The notes: generated by a model from the sequence alone, not told the origin. 64,000 nucleotides of DNA from Photorhabdus asymbiotica (GCF_003634575.1 NZ_RBLJ01000004.1:310001-374000); one strand, 5' to 3'. Counted from the stretch's first letter, positions 34,897 to 44,471 are shown. Numbers and translations are program-made.

Positions 34897-35877
34897 ATGG
34901 ATAACAGCTTTTCTCCAAGTGATCTCAAAACGATTTTGCATTCCAAACGCTCTAATATTTATTACCTGCAATATTGCAGAGTATTGGTTAATGGTGGCCG
35001 TGTTGAATATGTCACTGATGAGGGAAAACAATCACTATATTGGAATATTCCAATTGCAAATACCACGGTAATTATGCTGGGAACGGGGACTTCTATTACC
35101 CAGGCGGCAATGCGTGAATTTGCTAAAGCAGGTGTTTTGGTTGGTTTTTGTGGTGGTGGCGGTACACCCCTGTTTGCGGCTAATGAAGTTGAAGTGGATG
35201 TATCTTGGCTGACACCACAAAGTGAATATCGTCCTACTGAATATTTACAAGATTGGGTGAGTTTCTGGTTTGATGACGAAAAACGATTAGCAGCAGCGAT
35301 TGCTTTTCAGAAAATTCGCATCGCACAAATCCGTGAACATTGGCTAAGTAGTCGAATGTTGCGAGACAACTCTTTTATGCTTAATCGTGAGAGTTTATTG
35401 TCATTACTTACACGTTATGAACAGAATCTTGCAAATTGTTGTGATAATAAAGATTTAATGGCACAAGAAGCTGTGATGACTAAAGCGTTATATAAACTGG
35501 CAGCAAATGCAGTGAGTTATGGCGATTTTGTCCGGGCAAAACGTGGTGGCGGTGTTGATTTGGCAAATCGTTTTCTTGATCACGGTAATTATCTGGCTTA
35601 TGGATTAGCGGCTGTTGCGACTTGGGTCATTGGCTTACCACATGGTTTGGCGGTGTTACATGGCAAAACTCGTCGTGGTGGTTTGGTTTTTGATGTTGCT
35701 GATCTAATTAAAGATGCGTTGGTATTGCCACAAGCATTTATTGCAGCAATGGCTGGAGAAGATGAACAGGAATTTCGTCAACGCTGTATCAGTGGATTTC
35801 AAAAAGCTGATGCATTGGACACCATGATTGATGCACTGCAAACAACCGCTCAACAACTGAGTCAAGTGGCACGATAA
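34897..35877 (+). CDS. cas1: CRISPR integrase Cas1 (type I-F), intact copy
   Basis: The 326-residue protein is full length for I-F Cas1 (MDNSFSPSDLKTILHSKRSN; IANTTVIMLGTGTSITQAAM; GFCGGGGTPLFAANE; GLPHGLAVLHGKTRRGGLVF; DLIKDALVLPQAFIAA). It integrates new spacers as a complex with Cas2-3. The start MDNSF is preferred; an upstream ATG at 34888 adds three residues. It is the only complete cas1 here. Directly downstream only a scrap of cas2-3 remains, so adaptation needs the Cas2-3 encoded at 15.2-18.4 kb. Confidence 0.96.
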   Translation: MDNSFSPSDLKTILHSKRSNIYYLQYCRVLVNGGRVEYVTDEGKQSLYWNIPIANTTVIMLGTGTSITQAAMREFAKAGVLVGFCGGGGTPLFAANEVEVDVSWLTPQSEYRPTEYLQDWVSFWFDDEKRLAAAIAFQKIRIAQIREHWLSSRMLRDNSFMLNRESLLSLLTRYEQNLANCCDNKDLMAQEAVMTKALYKLAANAVSYGDFVRAKRGGGVDLANRFLDHGNYLAYGLAAVATWVIGLPHGLAVLHGKTRRGGLVFDVADLIKDALVLPQAFIAAMAGEDEQEFRQRCISGFQKADALDTMIDALQTTAQQLSQVAR

Positions 35878-35951
35878 ATATTCTCTTGATATCTCAATGT
35901 AACGAACGGGCGCTAACAGAAACCCATCGAATTCTGGATCAAATTGTTCAG
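35874..35951 (+). pseudogene. cas3: 5' scrap of cas2-3 with mutated start
   Basis: Translation reads NILLISQCNERALTETHRIL followed by DQIVQ, matching the first 26 codons of the intact Cas2-3 (NILLVSQCNKRALTETRRIL). The former ATG is ATA. The same base change turns the overlapping cas1 stop from TGA to TAA. Beyond 35951 homology ends, and the next 148 bases lead into csy1. Confidence 0.9.
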
Positions 35952-36099
35952 AGCCAAAAAGTAATCACGGTATCTGTTACTATCAGTCAAAGTTCTGCTT
36001 ACGAGTAGACTGATTGACTAATAAGCATAGTGCTATCTCTCTGTTTTAGGGAGATAGTGCATTCTGATAACCATTATTGATAAGGTGAAATAAGAGGTT

Positions 36100-37455
36100 A
36101 TGAATGAAAATGGGTTGAGTCGATTTATTGTCGACTATATTGAAAGTCGTAAGCAGTCGAAGCTGGAGGTTTTTGATAAAGAGGCAGAAAAGAAACTGGC
36201 TAAGCTATCTACTTCCGAAGATATAACGCTTGTTCAACAGGATATCGCTGAGCAACGTAAAGAGTTGGAAAAACGCTATGAAGTCAGAAATTGGTTGGAT
36301 GATGCAGCGAGCCGGGCAAAGCAAATTAGTCTGGTAACACATGCTCTGAAATTTACTCATAGTGATGCAAGAGGCAGTAGCGTTTTTGCAATAACATTAA
36401 ATTCGGCTAGAAATGCAGAATATCTTTCTACTGCAACATTGTATAAACCGGTAGTTGACTCAGTGGGAAATGCAGCTGCTTTGGACGTCGCAAAATTGTT
36501 GCAAACTGAATGTCAAGAAGATTCATTGGTAGCATGTCTAAATCGGGGGGATTATTCAGCATTGGCTGAATTGGCGGAAGATGAGCAGCAACTTGAATGT
36601 TGGGTGAATGGATTTCGCCAAGCTTTGTCAGATGAAACGCTCTCTTCGCATAAACTAGCAAAACAGATTTATTTTCCAGTAAATAGTGAATGTGACGAAT
36701 ATCATTTATTGAGTCCACTATTTTCTTCATCTTTGGTAGACGCTATGCATCAGCGTATTATTGAAACCCGTTTTGGTGAATTATCCAAGGAAATTAATAA
36801 AGCCAGAAAGGAGGAAGGTTGGCACCCAGGAATCAGAGTGATTTACCCTAATACTGCGGTACAGAATTTTGGTGGTACGAAGCCACAAAATATCTCTTAT
36901 CTTAATAGCGTGCGTGGTGGACGAGTCTGGCTTTTACCTTGTTCTATTCCTAATTGGAAAACGATTTCTAAACCTCCAATAAAACATAAATCTATTTTTC
37001 GTTCACGCGGTGAATTTGATTCGTTGGCACGTAATACTATCTGGGAGATGAAAAGTTATTTAAGGCGTGTACGGTATTGTAAAAATAATGCAGAAATTCG
37101 ACGGCGGCGGCAGGAGTTTGTTGATGAAATTATAGATACTCTGTTTGATTATGTTACTAGTGTTCAAAGTCTTGTTGCATTTAAAGGTTGGAGTGCCAGT
37201 GATGACTGCGAATTAAAACGTTCTCAGCAACTTTGGCTAGATCCTTACCGTTGTGAATTTGATGAAATATTCCAATATGAGCGTGAGGGGGGGGACTGGA
37301 AAAAAGAGGTTGCTAAAGATTTTGGTTACTGGCTGAATGCAGCCTTAAAGCATAAAGAATTAGAAGTTGCTTACCCTGAACGTCGTGAGTGGGCCTTTGT
37401 GTTCAGAAAGCGATTACGTGAATTCGAAAATGAATTACCAAAGGTGCCGCTATGA
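36100..37455 (+). CDS. csy1: Cas8f (Csy1), copy B
   Basis: The 451-residue large subunit of the type I-F Csy complex contacts the crRNA 5' end and the PAM together with Csy2. It shares the conserved blocks of copy A ([72 protein letters not shown]). It overlaps csy2 by ATGA, so translation is coupled. GAGG lies just before the ATG. It heads the intact csy1-csy2-csy3-csy4 operon. Confidence 0.96.
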   Translation: MNENGLSRFIVDYIESRKQSKLEVFDKEAEKKLAKLSTSEDITLVQQDIAEQRKELEKRYEVRNWLDDAASRAKQISLVTHALKFTHSDARGSSVFAITLNSARNAEYLSTATLYKPVVDSVGNAAALDVAKLLQTECQEDSLVACLNRGDYSALAELAEDEQQLECWVNGFRQALSDETLSSHKLAKQIYFPVNSECDEYHLLSPLFSSSLVDAMHQRIIETRFGELSKEINKARKEEGWHPGIRVIYPNTAVQNFGGTKPQNISYLNSVRGGRVWLLPCSIPNWKTISKPPIKHKSIFRSRGEFDSLARNTIWEMKSYLRRVRYCKNNAEIRRRRQEFVDEIIDTLFDYVTSVQSLVAFKGWSASDDCELKRSQQLWLDPYRCEFDEIFQYEREGGDWKKEVAKDFGYWLNAALKHKELEVAYPERREWAFVFRKRLREFENELPKVPL

Positions 37456-38414
37456 GTCATCTGATTGTTTTACGTCATCTACAGGTAGAAAATGCTAATG
37501 CTATTGCGGGATTAACTTATGGTTTTCCAGCAATAACCCATTTTCTTGGGTTTACCCATGTGCTTTCACGCAAATTACAACAAAGTTATGGTTTAAAATT
37601 GGAAAACTGTGGCGTTATTTGTCATAACCATCAATTGCATGTTCATCAGTCAGATCCAATTAGAGATGCAGCTTTCTCATTAACCCGCAAACCACTTACC
37701 AAAGAAGCAAAAACCGCTGCATTTAATGAAGAAGGTCGTATGCATATGACGGTTTCTTTATTAATAGAATGTTCTGGAGAAATTGCAGGCGATACAAAAG
37801 CTAATGAATTGGTGAAATATTTATTAGAAATATGTCCAACTCAGAGATTAGCGGGTGGTACTATCACTGAAATTGATAAAGTGGATATTATTGCTTTTCC
37901 GCAGGAAGAACAGGAAACCTGTAAGTTAATGCGTCGTCTCCTGCCGGGTTTTGCTCTGTTAGATCGCTCTGAATTGTTAGCTAAACACTACGAAAAATTG
38001 AAACAAGATAATTCTCAGGTAGAAATGATTGATGCGTGGCTTGATTTTACTACTATTAAAATGCAGGCTATCCCTAAACAAAGGGATAAGCAGCCTGAAA
38101 TTGGTGACCCGGCATATTGGGAATATGTTCCCAAACCTGCTTCGGGATATTTAGTTCCTCTAATGACAGGTTATCAAGCTATATCGCCGTTGTATCCCGC
38201 TGGACAAGTAGATAAAACCCGTGATCCTAATACGCCATTTCGTTTTGTAGAAGCAATCTATGGGATAGGTGAATGGAAAAGTCCGCATCATATTAACGAT
38301 ATTCGCCAGTTACTTTGGTGTTATGACTATCAAGAAGGTGTCTACAGGTGTTGCAATCAACAGACTATTGCCCGTCAATCCAAACCCAATAAGAAAGTAA
38401 GAATAATCGACTGA
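37452..38414 (+). CDS. csy2: Cas5f (Csy2)
   Basis: The 320-residue Cas5-type subunit caps the 5' handle of the crRNA in the I-F complex. The family start [20 protein letters not shown] and the [18 protein letters not shown] block are present, with a glycine-rich [11 protein letters not shown] element near the end. Length agrees with I-F Csy2 proteins. The start overlaps the csy1 stop. It is the only complete csy2 in the window. Confidence 0.95.
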   Translation: MSHLIVLRHLQVENANAIAGLTYGFPAITHFLGFTHVLSRKLQQSYGLKLENCGVICHNHQLHVHQSDPIRDAAFSLTRKPLTKEAKTAAFNEEGRMHMTVSLLIECSGEIAGDTKANELVKYLLEICPTQRLAGGTITEIDKVDIIAFPQEEQETCKLMRRLLPGFALLDRSELLAKHYEKLKQDNSQVEMIDAWLDFTTIKMQAIPKQRDKQPEIGDPAYWEYVPKPASGYLVPLMTGYQAISPLYPAGQVDKTRDPNTPFRFVEAIYGIGEWKSPHHINDIRQLLWCYDYQEGVYRCCNQQTIARQSKPNKKVRIID

Positions 38415-38436
38415 TTAATTAAAGAAGGATATTTAC

Positions 38437-39450
38437 ATGTCTAAATCAACTATTAAAACGGCTTCTGTACTGGCGTTTGAACGTAAACTTTCTAATTCTG
38501 ATGCTTTAATGTTTGCTGGAAACTGGAAACAAATTGATGGTGAATGGCAACCTATTGCTATTCAGGAGAAAGCTGTTAGAGGGACTATCTCTAACCGATT
38601 AAAAAACGCATTAACCAGCGATCCGGCCAAATTGGATGCAGAGATTCAAAATGCAAACCTACAACGTGTCGATGTTGCTGCATTGCCTTTTGATTCTGAT
38701 ACTCTAAAAGTCAGTTTCACATTGCGGGTCTTAGGCAATCTTTCAACGCCATCGGTATGTAACGATCAGGATTATCAAGTTGAACTAGCAAACATAATCA
38801 ACGGTTATATCGCTGAACATGGATTTAAAACACTTGCAGCCCGTTATGCAGAAAACTTGGCTAATGGCCGGTTTTTATGGCGTAACCGGGTTGGTGCAGA
38901 AGAAATTAAAGTTCGTGTAAAGGGTAAGGACAGTAAATGGTGGGAGTTTAATGGCGAAGATTTTAGTTTACGTGAGTTTGGTAAGGTAGAGGGTGATTTA
39001 GCTGAACTGGCTGCTGAAATTGAAGAAGGGTTATCCGGTAATGGATCAACTTTCTTTAACGTTGAGGCTTTTGTTCGTTTGGGTTATGGGCAGGAAATTT
39101 TCCCCTCTCAAGAATTGGTTCTCGACAGTAACAGTAAAAAAAGCAAAGTGTTATATCAGGTGAATGGAATTGCTGCATTACATTCGCAGAAAGTGGGTAA
39201 TGCGCTTCGCACTATTGATTCTTGGTATCCAGACGCTACGGAGTTGGGTCTTGGCCCAATTGCTGTTGAACCCTATGGCTCTGTAACCAGCCGCGGTAAA
39301 GCTTATCGCCAGCCCAAAGTAAAAATGGATTTTTATACATTGCTGGATAACTGGGTTGTCAAGGGAAAAAAGCCAGAAGAAGTAGATCAACAGCACTATG
39401 TTATGGCGATTTTAATCCGCGGTGGTGTTTTCGGTGAAAAAGGTGAATAA
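38437..39450 (+). CDS. csy3: Cas7f (Csy3)
   Basis: The 337-residue RAMP subunit forms the six-copy backbone along the crRNA spacer. The start [20 protein letters not shown] and the later [18 protein letters not shown] and [18 protein letters not shown] are typical of I-F Csy3, and the length fits. A GAAGGA ribosome binding site lies eight bases before the ATG. It is the third gene of the csy operon. Confidence 0.95.
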   Translation: MSKSTIKTASVLAFERKLSNSDALMFAGNWKQIDGEWQPIAIQEKAVRGTISNRLKNALTSDPAKLDAEIQNANLQRVDVAALPFDSDTLKVSFTLRVLGNLSTPSVCNDQDYQVELANIINGYIAEHGFKTLAARYAENLANGRFLWRNRVGAEEIKVRVKGKDSKWWEFNGEDFSLREFGKVEGDLAELAAEIEEGLSGNGSTFFNVEAFVRLGYGQEIFPSQELVLDSNSKKSKVLYQVNGIAALHSQKVGNALRTIDSWYPDATELGLGPIAVEPYGSVTSRGKAYRQPKVKMDFYTLLDNWVVKGKKPEEVDQQHYVMAILIRGGVFGEKGE

Positions 39451-39459
39451 GGGGCCGCA

Positions 39460-40014
39460 ATGGATTATTACTTTGAAATCCTTGTCCTTCCCGATCCTGA
39501 ATTTAGCAAGCAAAGTCTGATGGAAGCACTATTTGCTAAGCTGCATCGGGCGCTGGGGCAAGTAGGTAACGGGCGTATTGGGGTTAGTTTTCCGTGTGCG
39601 AGAAAAACACTGGGGGACAAGCTGAGGATTCACGGTGCAAGCGAGGCATTGAATGACTTGCAAGCATTACCTTGGTTAAAAGGACTCAGGGATTATACTG
39701 AGATTATGGATATCCAACCAGTGCCTCAAGATACTCAATATCGTCGTGTTAGTCGGGTACAGGTTAAAAGCAGTGCGGAACGGCTTCGTCGTCGTTCGAT
39801 TAAAAAAGGGTGGTTAACGGAGGAACAGGCTCGGCAGCGTATTCCAATAAGCAAAGAGCAACGTACTCATTTACCTTTTTTGCTTGTTAAGAGTTTGTCA
39901 TCAAGGCAAACCTTTCCATTGTTTATCGAACAGGGACCAATAGAAGATAAGCCAACACCGGGAGTTTTTAGCTCTTATGGATTAAGTGCATCAGCTACCA
40001 TTCCTTGGTTTTGA
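39460..40014 (+). CDS. csy4: Cas6f (Csy4) pre-crRNA endoribonuclease
   Basis: The 184-residue protein cleaves at the base of the CTGCC/GGCAG repeat hairpin to leave the CTTAGAAA handle. His29 in AKLHRALGQ is at the position of the catalytic His29 of Pseudomonas Csy4. The arginine-rich helix (RVQVKSSAERLRRRSIKKGW) that reads the hairpin is present, and the protein ends in the family's SATIPWF. The stop directly abuts the leader block of array 3. All three arrays keep the stem it recognises. Confidence 0.96.
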   Translation: MDYYFEILVLPDPEFSKQSLMEALFAKLHRALGQVGNGRIGVSFPCARKTLGDKLRIHGASEALNDLQALPWLKGLRDYTEIMDIQPVPQDTQYRRVSRVQVKSSAERLRRRSIKKGWLTEEQARQRIPISKEQRTHLPFLLVKSLSSRQTFPLFIEQGPIEDKPTPGVFSSYGLSASATIPWF

Positions 40015-40082
40015 CCCTTTTTTAGCGGTTAATCATAACTTATTGATTTATTTAAGGGATTAGCCGCTACTAATAAAAAGGG
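40015..40082. promoter_or_regulatory. Inverted-repeat block in leader of CRISPR array 3
   Basis: CCCTTTTTTAGCGGTTAATC at the left pairs with GATTAGCCGCTA and AAAAAGGG at the right. The block is 68 nt and ends 61 nt before the first repeat. The inner arm sequence differs from that of array 1 but stays complementary. It starts immediately after the csy4 stop, so it could also terminate the csy operon. Confidence 0.65.
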
Positions 40083-40143
40083 TTTTTCCACTTTTTATAA
40101 CTATGCTCTTTAATAATCAGTCGGTTAGAATTAATTCTTAACA

Positions 40144-40644
40144 GTTCACTGCCGCACAGGCAGCTTAGAAATCAAACGAAACCCGCGCTTGTGCCGCAGC
40201 CACGTTCACTGCCGCACAGGCAGCTTAGAAATTTTCAATCAAGACATTCCGCAACGAGCCGGAGTTCACTGCCGCACAGGCAGCTTAGAAATGCATACTC
40301 CAATACTTCATCAACAAGTAGCTGTTCACTGCCGCACAGGCAGCTTAGAAAGGCCGTCGCAGTAAACCCTGATATGACTGCGCGTTCACTGCCGCACAGG
40401 CAGCTTAGAAAAGGGGTATAAAATCGAGGCTTTATAAAATGAAGTTCACTGCCGCACAGGCAGCTTAGAAAAAGAAAAAAACAGAGACCCGCCCCTCGCG
40501 GGTGTTCACTGCCGCACAGGCAGCTTAGAAACGAATCGACGTAACAAATCTCGTAGGTTTGAGGTTCACTGCCGCACAGGCAGCTTAGAAAGGGGGGCAC
40601 ACGGTGGCAGGGGCAGCGCTAAAGTTCACTGCCGTACAGGCAGC
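40144..40644 (+). CRISPR. Type I-F CRISPR array 3 (9 repeats, 8 spacers)
   Basis: Repeats start at 40144 and then every 60 nt to 40564, plus a truncated last repeat at 40624. The repeat reads GTTCACTGCC then GCACAGGCAG, with C instead of T in the hairpin loop, and ends CTTAGAAA. The last repeat has the T form of arrays 1 and 2 and stops at GGCAGC, without the handle. All eight spacers are 32 nt. Confidence 0.98.
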
Positions 40645-40666
40645 AGCGCACTCAATTGAGTGCGCT
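40645..40666. terminator. Perfect 22-nt palindrome between array 3 and iolB
   Basis: AGCGCACTCAATTGAGTGCGCT is completely self-complementary. It replaces the handle of the last repeat and lies 23 bases beyond the iolB stop. It can form a strong hairpin in both directions, but no T-run follows. It could end the array transcript and the iol transcript, or mark an insertion scar. Confidence 0.5.
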
Positions 40667-40689
40667 AAATGCTTCCGCTTAAATATGCA

Positions 40690-41517
40690 TCATTTATTGT
40701 GCTTATGAGCATATTCTTCACTATTAACCCATTGGTGATCTTTTTCCCAAGTAAATAGCCATTTGCGGGTTGGTCCGGCCATGACATTGAGATAATAGTT
40801 GTCATAACCGGCAATGGTTGCCACTGGATGGTAGCCTTTGGGAACCATCACCACATCCTTGTTGTAAACAGCCATTGATTCATCCAGTGAACGGTCATCA
40901 GTATAGACGCGTTGCATACAAAATCCTTGAGATGGGTTTAGACGATGGTAATAGGTTTCCTCCAGATAGGTTTCTTGTGGTTCATCGTCTGTATCGTGTT
41001 TATGGCTGGGATAGGAACTGGTACAACCTTCGTCGGTAAAGACTTCTACCACCAATAAGCTATCAGCAGGTTTACTGTCTGGTAGGATGTTGTGAACATA
41101 GCGCTGGTTGTAACCATTTCCCCGTTGTTCTGCATCAATATCCTGTGGTGTAATCAGGCGGGTTGGGTAGTTTCCTTTTCCCGGTGCTTGGCATACAGCC
41201 AGTTCAAGAGCTGTATCCGCAATAATTTCAACAGATTCCCCCACAGTGATGTAAACAGCATAAGGTTTTTTACGTTCAAATGGGTCCATGCGATCGCCAA
41301 TATGCTCAAATTGCTGATGTGGTGTAGTCACTGTGGCTTTCCCTATCACCAAAACTAGACAGGTTTCATTTTCTGATGCGGGTAATGTGATTTTTTCACC
41401 TACGGCCAATTCATAAACATCAAAGTGGACATATCGCCAGTTTGCAGATTCAGGCGTGATGTGTTGAGTTCGTTTGTTCTGATCCGGTGCATGATATTTT
41501 GATAATAATCTGGACAT
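40690..41517 (-). CDS. iolB: 5-deoxy-glucuronate isomerase
   Basis: IolB isomerises 5-deoxy-D-glucuronate to 5-dehydro-2-deoxy-D-gluconate in myo-inositol breakdown. The 275-residue protein shows the bicupin layout of the family, with metal-ligand type motifs in SSYPSHKHDTDDEPQETYLE and VPKGYHPVATIAGYDNYYLN, and the start LLSKYHAPDQNKR. GAGGTAAG lies just before the ATG. It is the last gene of the unit iolG-like, iolC, iolE, iolB. Confidence 0.95.
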   Translation of the reverse strand: MSRLLSKYHAPDQNKRTQHITPESANWRYVHFDVYELAVGEKITLPASENETCLVLVIGKATVTTPHQQFEHIGDRMDPFERKKPYAVYITVGESVEIIADTALELAVCQAPGKGNYPTRLITPQDIDAEQRGNGYNQRYVHNILPDSKPADSLLVVEVFTDEGCTSSYPSHKHDTDDEPQETYLEETYYHRLNPSQGFCMQRVYTDDRSLDESMAVYNKDVVMVPKGYHPVATIAGYDNYYLNVMAGPTRKWLFTWEKDHQWVNSEEYAHKHNK

Positions 41518-41564
41518 GTTACTTACCTCAGTATTGCTTTTGCATGAGTCAAATAAGTGGCTAA

Positions 41565-42455
41565 TTAAAGTAACCCTGCGTTTTTGGCAAGTTGATGTAA
41601 ATTGTTATAACCCATTGTTGCGTAGGTGAATGGGTGAGCAACAGCAGGATCTTGTTCTGCTTCAACCACCAACCAGCCGTTATAATGATGCTTTTTTAGT
41701 ACCTGAAAAATTGCGGAATAATCAACACAACCATCCCCCGGTACTGTGAATACCCCACTCAATACAGCATCAAGGAAGCTGGTTTTACGGTTTTTCACAT
41801 CGTTAAGTACATCAGGGCGGATGTCTTTACAGTGAACATGATTAATGCGTTTTGCCCAGCGTTCTGCGACAGCTAGAGGGTCAGCGCCAGCAAATGTCAG
41901 ATGACCGGTATCCAGTAATAATCCAACTTCATCACCGGTATTTTCCATCAGGTGATCAACATCTTCTGAAGTTTCAATGACGGTTCCTATGTGGTGGTGG
42001 TAAGCAATCCGAACGCCTTGTTCTTGAGTGTAACGGGCGAATGCAGTCAGTTTTTCACCATATTCTTGCCAGCGATCAGCCGGAAATTGAGGACGAAGAT
42101 AAGCGGGTTTGTTCTGATCGCCGTGAATACAATTTGTCACTTCCGCAAATACCATGACATTGGCCCCAAGCTCGCGCAGCAGGGTCAGGTGAGATTGTAC
42201 CGCTTTAATCTCTTCTGTGACCGAACGGGTGAGTAATTCGCCGGAATACCAGCCAGAAACCAGTTTTAGATCATGTGCGGTAAGAATCGGACCTAATATG
42301 CTGGCTTGACGAGGGAATTTATTGCCCAGTTCAAAACCAGCAAATCCAGCCTGACGACCTTCGGTTAAGCAGGTTTCCAGTGAGGTTTCTGCGCCGAGAG
42401 TGGGTAAGTCATCATTAGTCCAGGTCAGAGGGTTGATACCAAGTTGAACAGCCAT
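41565..42455 (-). CDS. iolE: myo-Inosose-2 dehydratase
   Basis: IolE dehydrates 2-keto-myo-inositol to 3D-trihydroxycyclohexane-1,2-dione. The 296-residue protein is a TIM-barrel of the xylose-isomerase-like AP2Ec family, with LGINPLTWTNDDLPTLG at the start, YHHHIGTVIETSEDVD, LLLDTGHLTFAGADP, NHVHCKDI and VVEAEQDP as metal and substrate sites. AGGAG precedes the ATG. It lies between iolC and iolB with 40-50 base gaps. Confidence 0.95.
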   Translation of the reverse strand: MAVQLGINPLTWTNDDLPTLGAETSLETCLTEGRQAGFAGFELGNKFPRQASILGPILTAHDLKLVSGWYSGELLTRSVTEEIKAVQSHLTLLRELGANVMVFAEVTNCIHGDQNKPAYLRPQFPADRWQEYGEKLTAFARYTQEQGVRIAYHHHIGTVIETSEDVDHLMENTGDEVGLLLDTGHLTFAGADPLAVAERWAKRINHVHCKDIRPDVLNDVKNRKTSFLDAVLSGVFTVPGDGCVDYSAIFQVLKKHHYNGWLVVEAEQDPAVAHPFTYATMGYNNLHQLAKNAGLL

Positions 42456-42494
42456 GATGAGACTCCTGTTGAATAAAATAATTTTGTTATGTTG

Positions 42495-44399
42495 TTATCC
42501 TCGCTGACGCCACAGGCTAATCAGGTTGTGATAGTTAGTTTTTGTCTTTTTTATCAAATGGTTATCATCAATCTCGTTTTTTAGCCATTGGAGGGAGGGT
42601 TGACCGAACAAGGTTCTTCCAACGGCAAAACCTTTGACGATAGGTTTGCCGGTTGTGGCATTGAAACCTATTTCTAGTTCTTCTTGTGTAGCATCAAGGC
42701 CAAGAATAACGACGCCACGACAATAGGGGTCCAGCAGTTGGATAAGAGAGTTAATGCTGTCCCAACTATCGGCACTGAGCGGGGGAAGTTTCCACCAATC
42801 CGGTTTAACTCCGAGGTTGTAAAAGCGTCTAAGTGCGCGGATATAGAATTCATCTGAGTGCTTCATTTCCGCAGGTAGAATCACTTCCAGTAAAAGTTCG
42901 TGACCAGATTTACAGCATGCGGTATAAATTTCCCGAATTTTTTTCTCTTGTTCCAGGCGGAGTGGGTGAGTATCTTCTGGATGAAAAAACACCAGACATT
43001 TGACAATGTGTTCCAGCGGCCAGTCAATCAGTTGGGAACCGATATTGCCATGTTCCAGACAAAGAGGACGAGAGCCCGGTAGCTCGATTGGGCGACCTAT
43101 CCACCAACCTTGACCGGTAATTTCGTTTAAAACATCCTGACCAAAAGTACTGTCACACAACAGGCCTGCTTTCCCTTGTAATCCAGCTTCTACAGCAACT
43201 TCCTGGCTGGCACGCAGTAAAAGTTGTTTTAATAATGAAATACGCTTAATACTGGTATTTGCTTGACGGGCCATTTCGATGAATTGGATACGGTGGTCAA
43301 ATGCCATTACACACAGTTCATCCCATTGCTTTTTACGGGCGCCAATACGGTGAAGGTGATTCAGTGTTTCATCTAAATCGGGGCGTAGTACCTGATTGGC
43401 CCGTGACAGATAGTTATCAAGTTCTGTTTTGTCTGGCATTGCTGGGGCACATCCATGACGGGAGACGACTAATGCACCGCAAGCATTAGCGTAGGTACAG
43501 GCTTTTTCCCAACCTTCGTTATTAAGATAACCGCGTAACAGGCCGGACATAAAAGCATCTCCTGCACCGAGTACGTTGAGTACATTAATCTGAACTCCCT
43601 GTACAGTAATGCCATCGTCCAGATCAGCAGGAATTTCTGCGCTAAAAACAGAGCATCCCAGTGGCCCGCGTTTGCAGACCAATTCAGCAGCAGTCAGTTT
43701 ACGGATATTGCGTAGTGCTTCGATGGTATTTGTTGATCCACCTGCAATGTGAAACTCTTCTTCTGTTCCAACAATCAGGTCAAATAGAGATAACACTTCC
43801 TGTAACTGAGAGGTTACCTGCTCCGATGCGATATAACGGGTTTCACCATCTCCCAGAGAAGTCAGCCCCCAAAGCACAGGGCGATAATCAATATCAATAA
43901 CTGTTTTGACACCATTGCGGCGGGCGTAATTGAGGGCGGTCAATACTGCATCACGGGTATTCGGGTGAGAAAGATGTGTGCCAGTGATTGCTAAGCAACG
44001 GGCTGATGCAATGTATTTTTCACTGAAATCATCACGGGTGATTGCCATATCGGCGCAATTATCACGATAGAAGATCAGTGGAAAAGTTGTTTTATCTTTG
44101 ATTCCTAGCACCACCAGTGCGGTAAGACGCTCTTTATCAGTGATTAGATGGCTGGTATCGCAGCCAACACTTTGTAATTCTTCTCTGAGAAAACGCCCCA
44201 TATGCTCGTCGCCGACTCTGGCTAGCATGGAAGATTTAAGTCCCTGGCGGGCAGTACCGTAGGCAACATTGCCGGAAGAGCCACCAAGATATTTTGCGAA
44301 GCTTCCCATGTCTTCCAAACGTGCCCCAATTTGCTGACCATAAAGGTCAACGGCAATTCGTCCCATACAGATGACATCAAACTTTTTTCGTTGGTCCAT
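42495..44399 (-). CDS. iolC: Fused 5-dehydro-2-deoxygluconokinase and DUF2090 aldolase-like protein
   Basis: The 634-residue protein is the two-domain IolC of proteobacteria. Residues about 1-320 are a PfkB-type kinase (DVICMGRIAVDLYGQQIGAR; GGSSGNVAYG; active-site VLGAGDAFMSGLLRG) that phosphorylates 5-dehydro-2-deoxygluconate. Residues about 335-630 are DUF2090 (ELCVMAFDHRIQFIEMARQA; GFAVGRTLFGQPSLQWL), thought to supply the aldolase step that Bacillus IolJ performs, giving malonate semialdehyde and dihydroxyacetone phosphate. No separate iolJ is seen, which agrees with this. AGGAG lies eight bases before the ATG. Confidence 0.95.
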   Translation of the reverse strand: MDQRKKFDVICMGRIAVDLYGQQIGARLEDMGSFAKYLGGSSGNVAYGTARQGLKSSMLARVGDEHMGRFLREELQSVGCDTSHLITDKERLTALVVLGIKDKTTFPLIFYRDNCADMAITRDDFSEKYIASARCLAITGTHLSHPNTRDAVLTALNYARRNGVKTVIDIDYRPVLWGLTSLGDGETRYIASEQVTSQLQEVLSLFDLIVGTEEEFHIAGGSTNTIEALRNIRKLTAAELVCKRGPLGCSVFSAEIPADLDDGITVQGVQINVLNVLGAGDAFMSGLLRGYLNNEGWEKACTYANACGALVVSRHGCAPAMPDKTELDNYLSRANQVLRPDLDETLNHLHRIGARKKQWDELCVMAFDHRIQFIEMARQANTSIKRISLLKQLLLRASQEVAVEAGLQGKAGLLCDSTFGQDVLNEITGQGWWIGRPIELPGSRPLCLEHGNIGSQLIDWPLEHIVKCLVFFHPEDTHPLRLEQEKKIREIYTACCKSGHELLLEVILPAEMKHSDEFYIRALRRFYNLGVKPDWWKLPPLSADSWDSINSLIQLLDPYCRGVVILGLDATQEELEIGFNATTGKPIVKGFAVGRTLFGQPSLQWLKNEIDDNHLIKKTKTNYHNLISLWRQRG

Positions 44400-44471
44400 T
44401 GAAAAACTCCTTCTGAGTACAACATCAGGTGTTGCTTATGTGCTCCGGTAGCTAAGCGTTGACGAGGAAAT

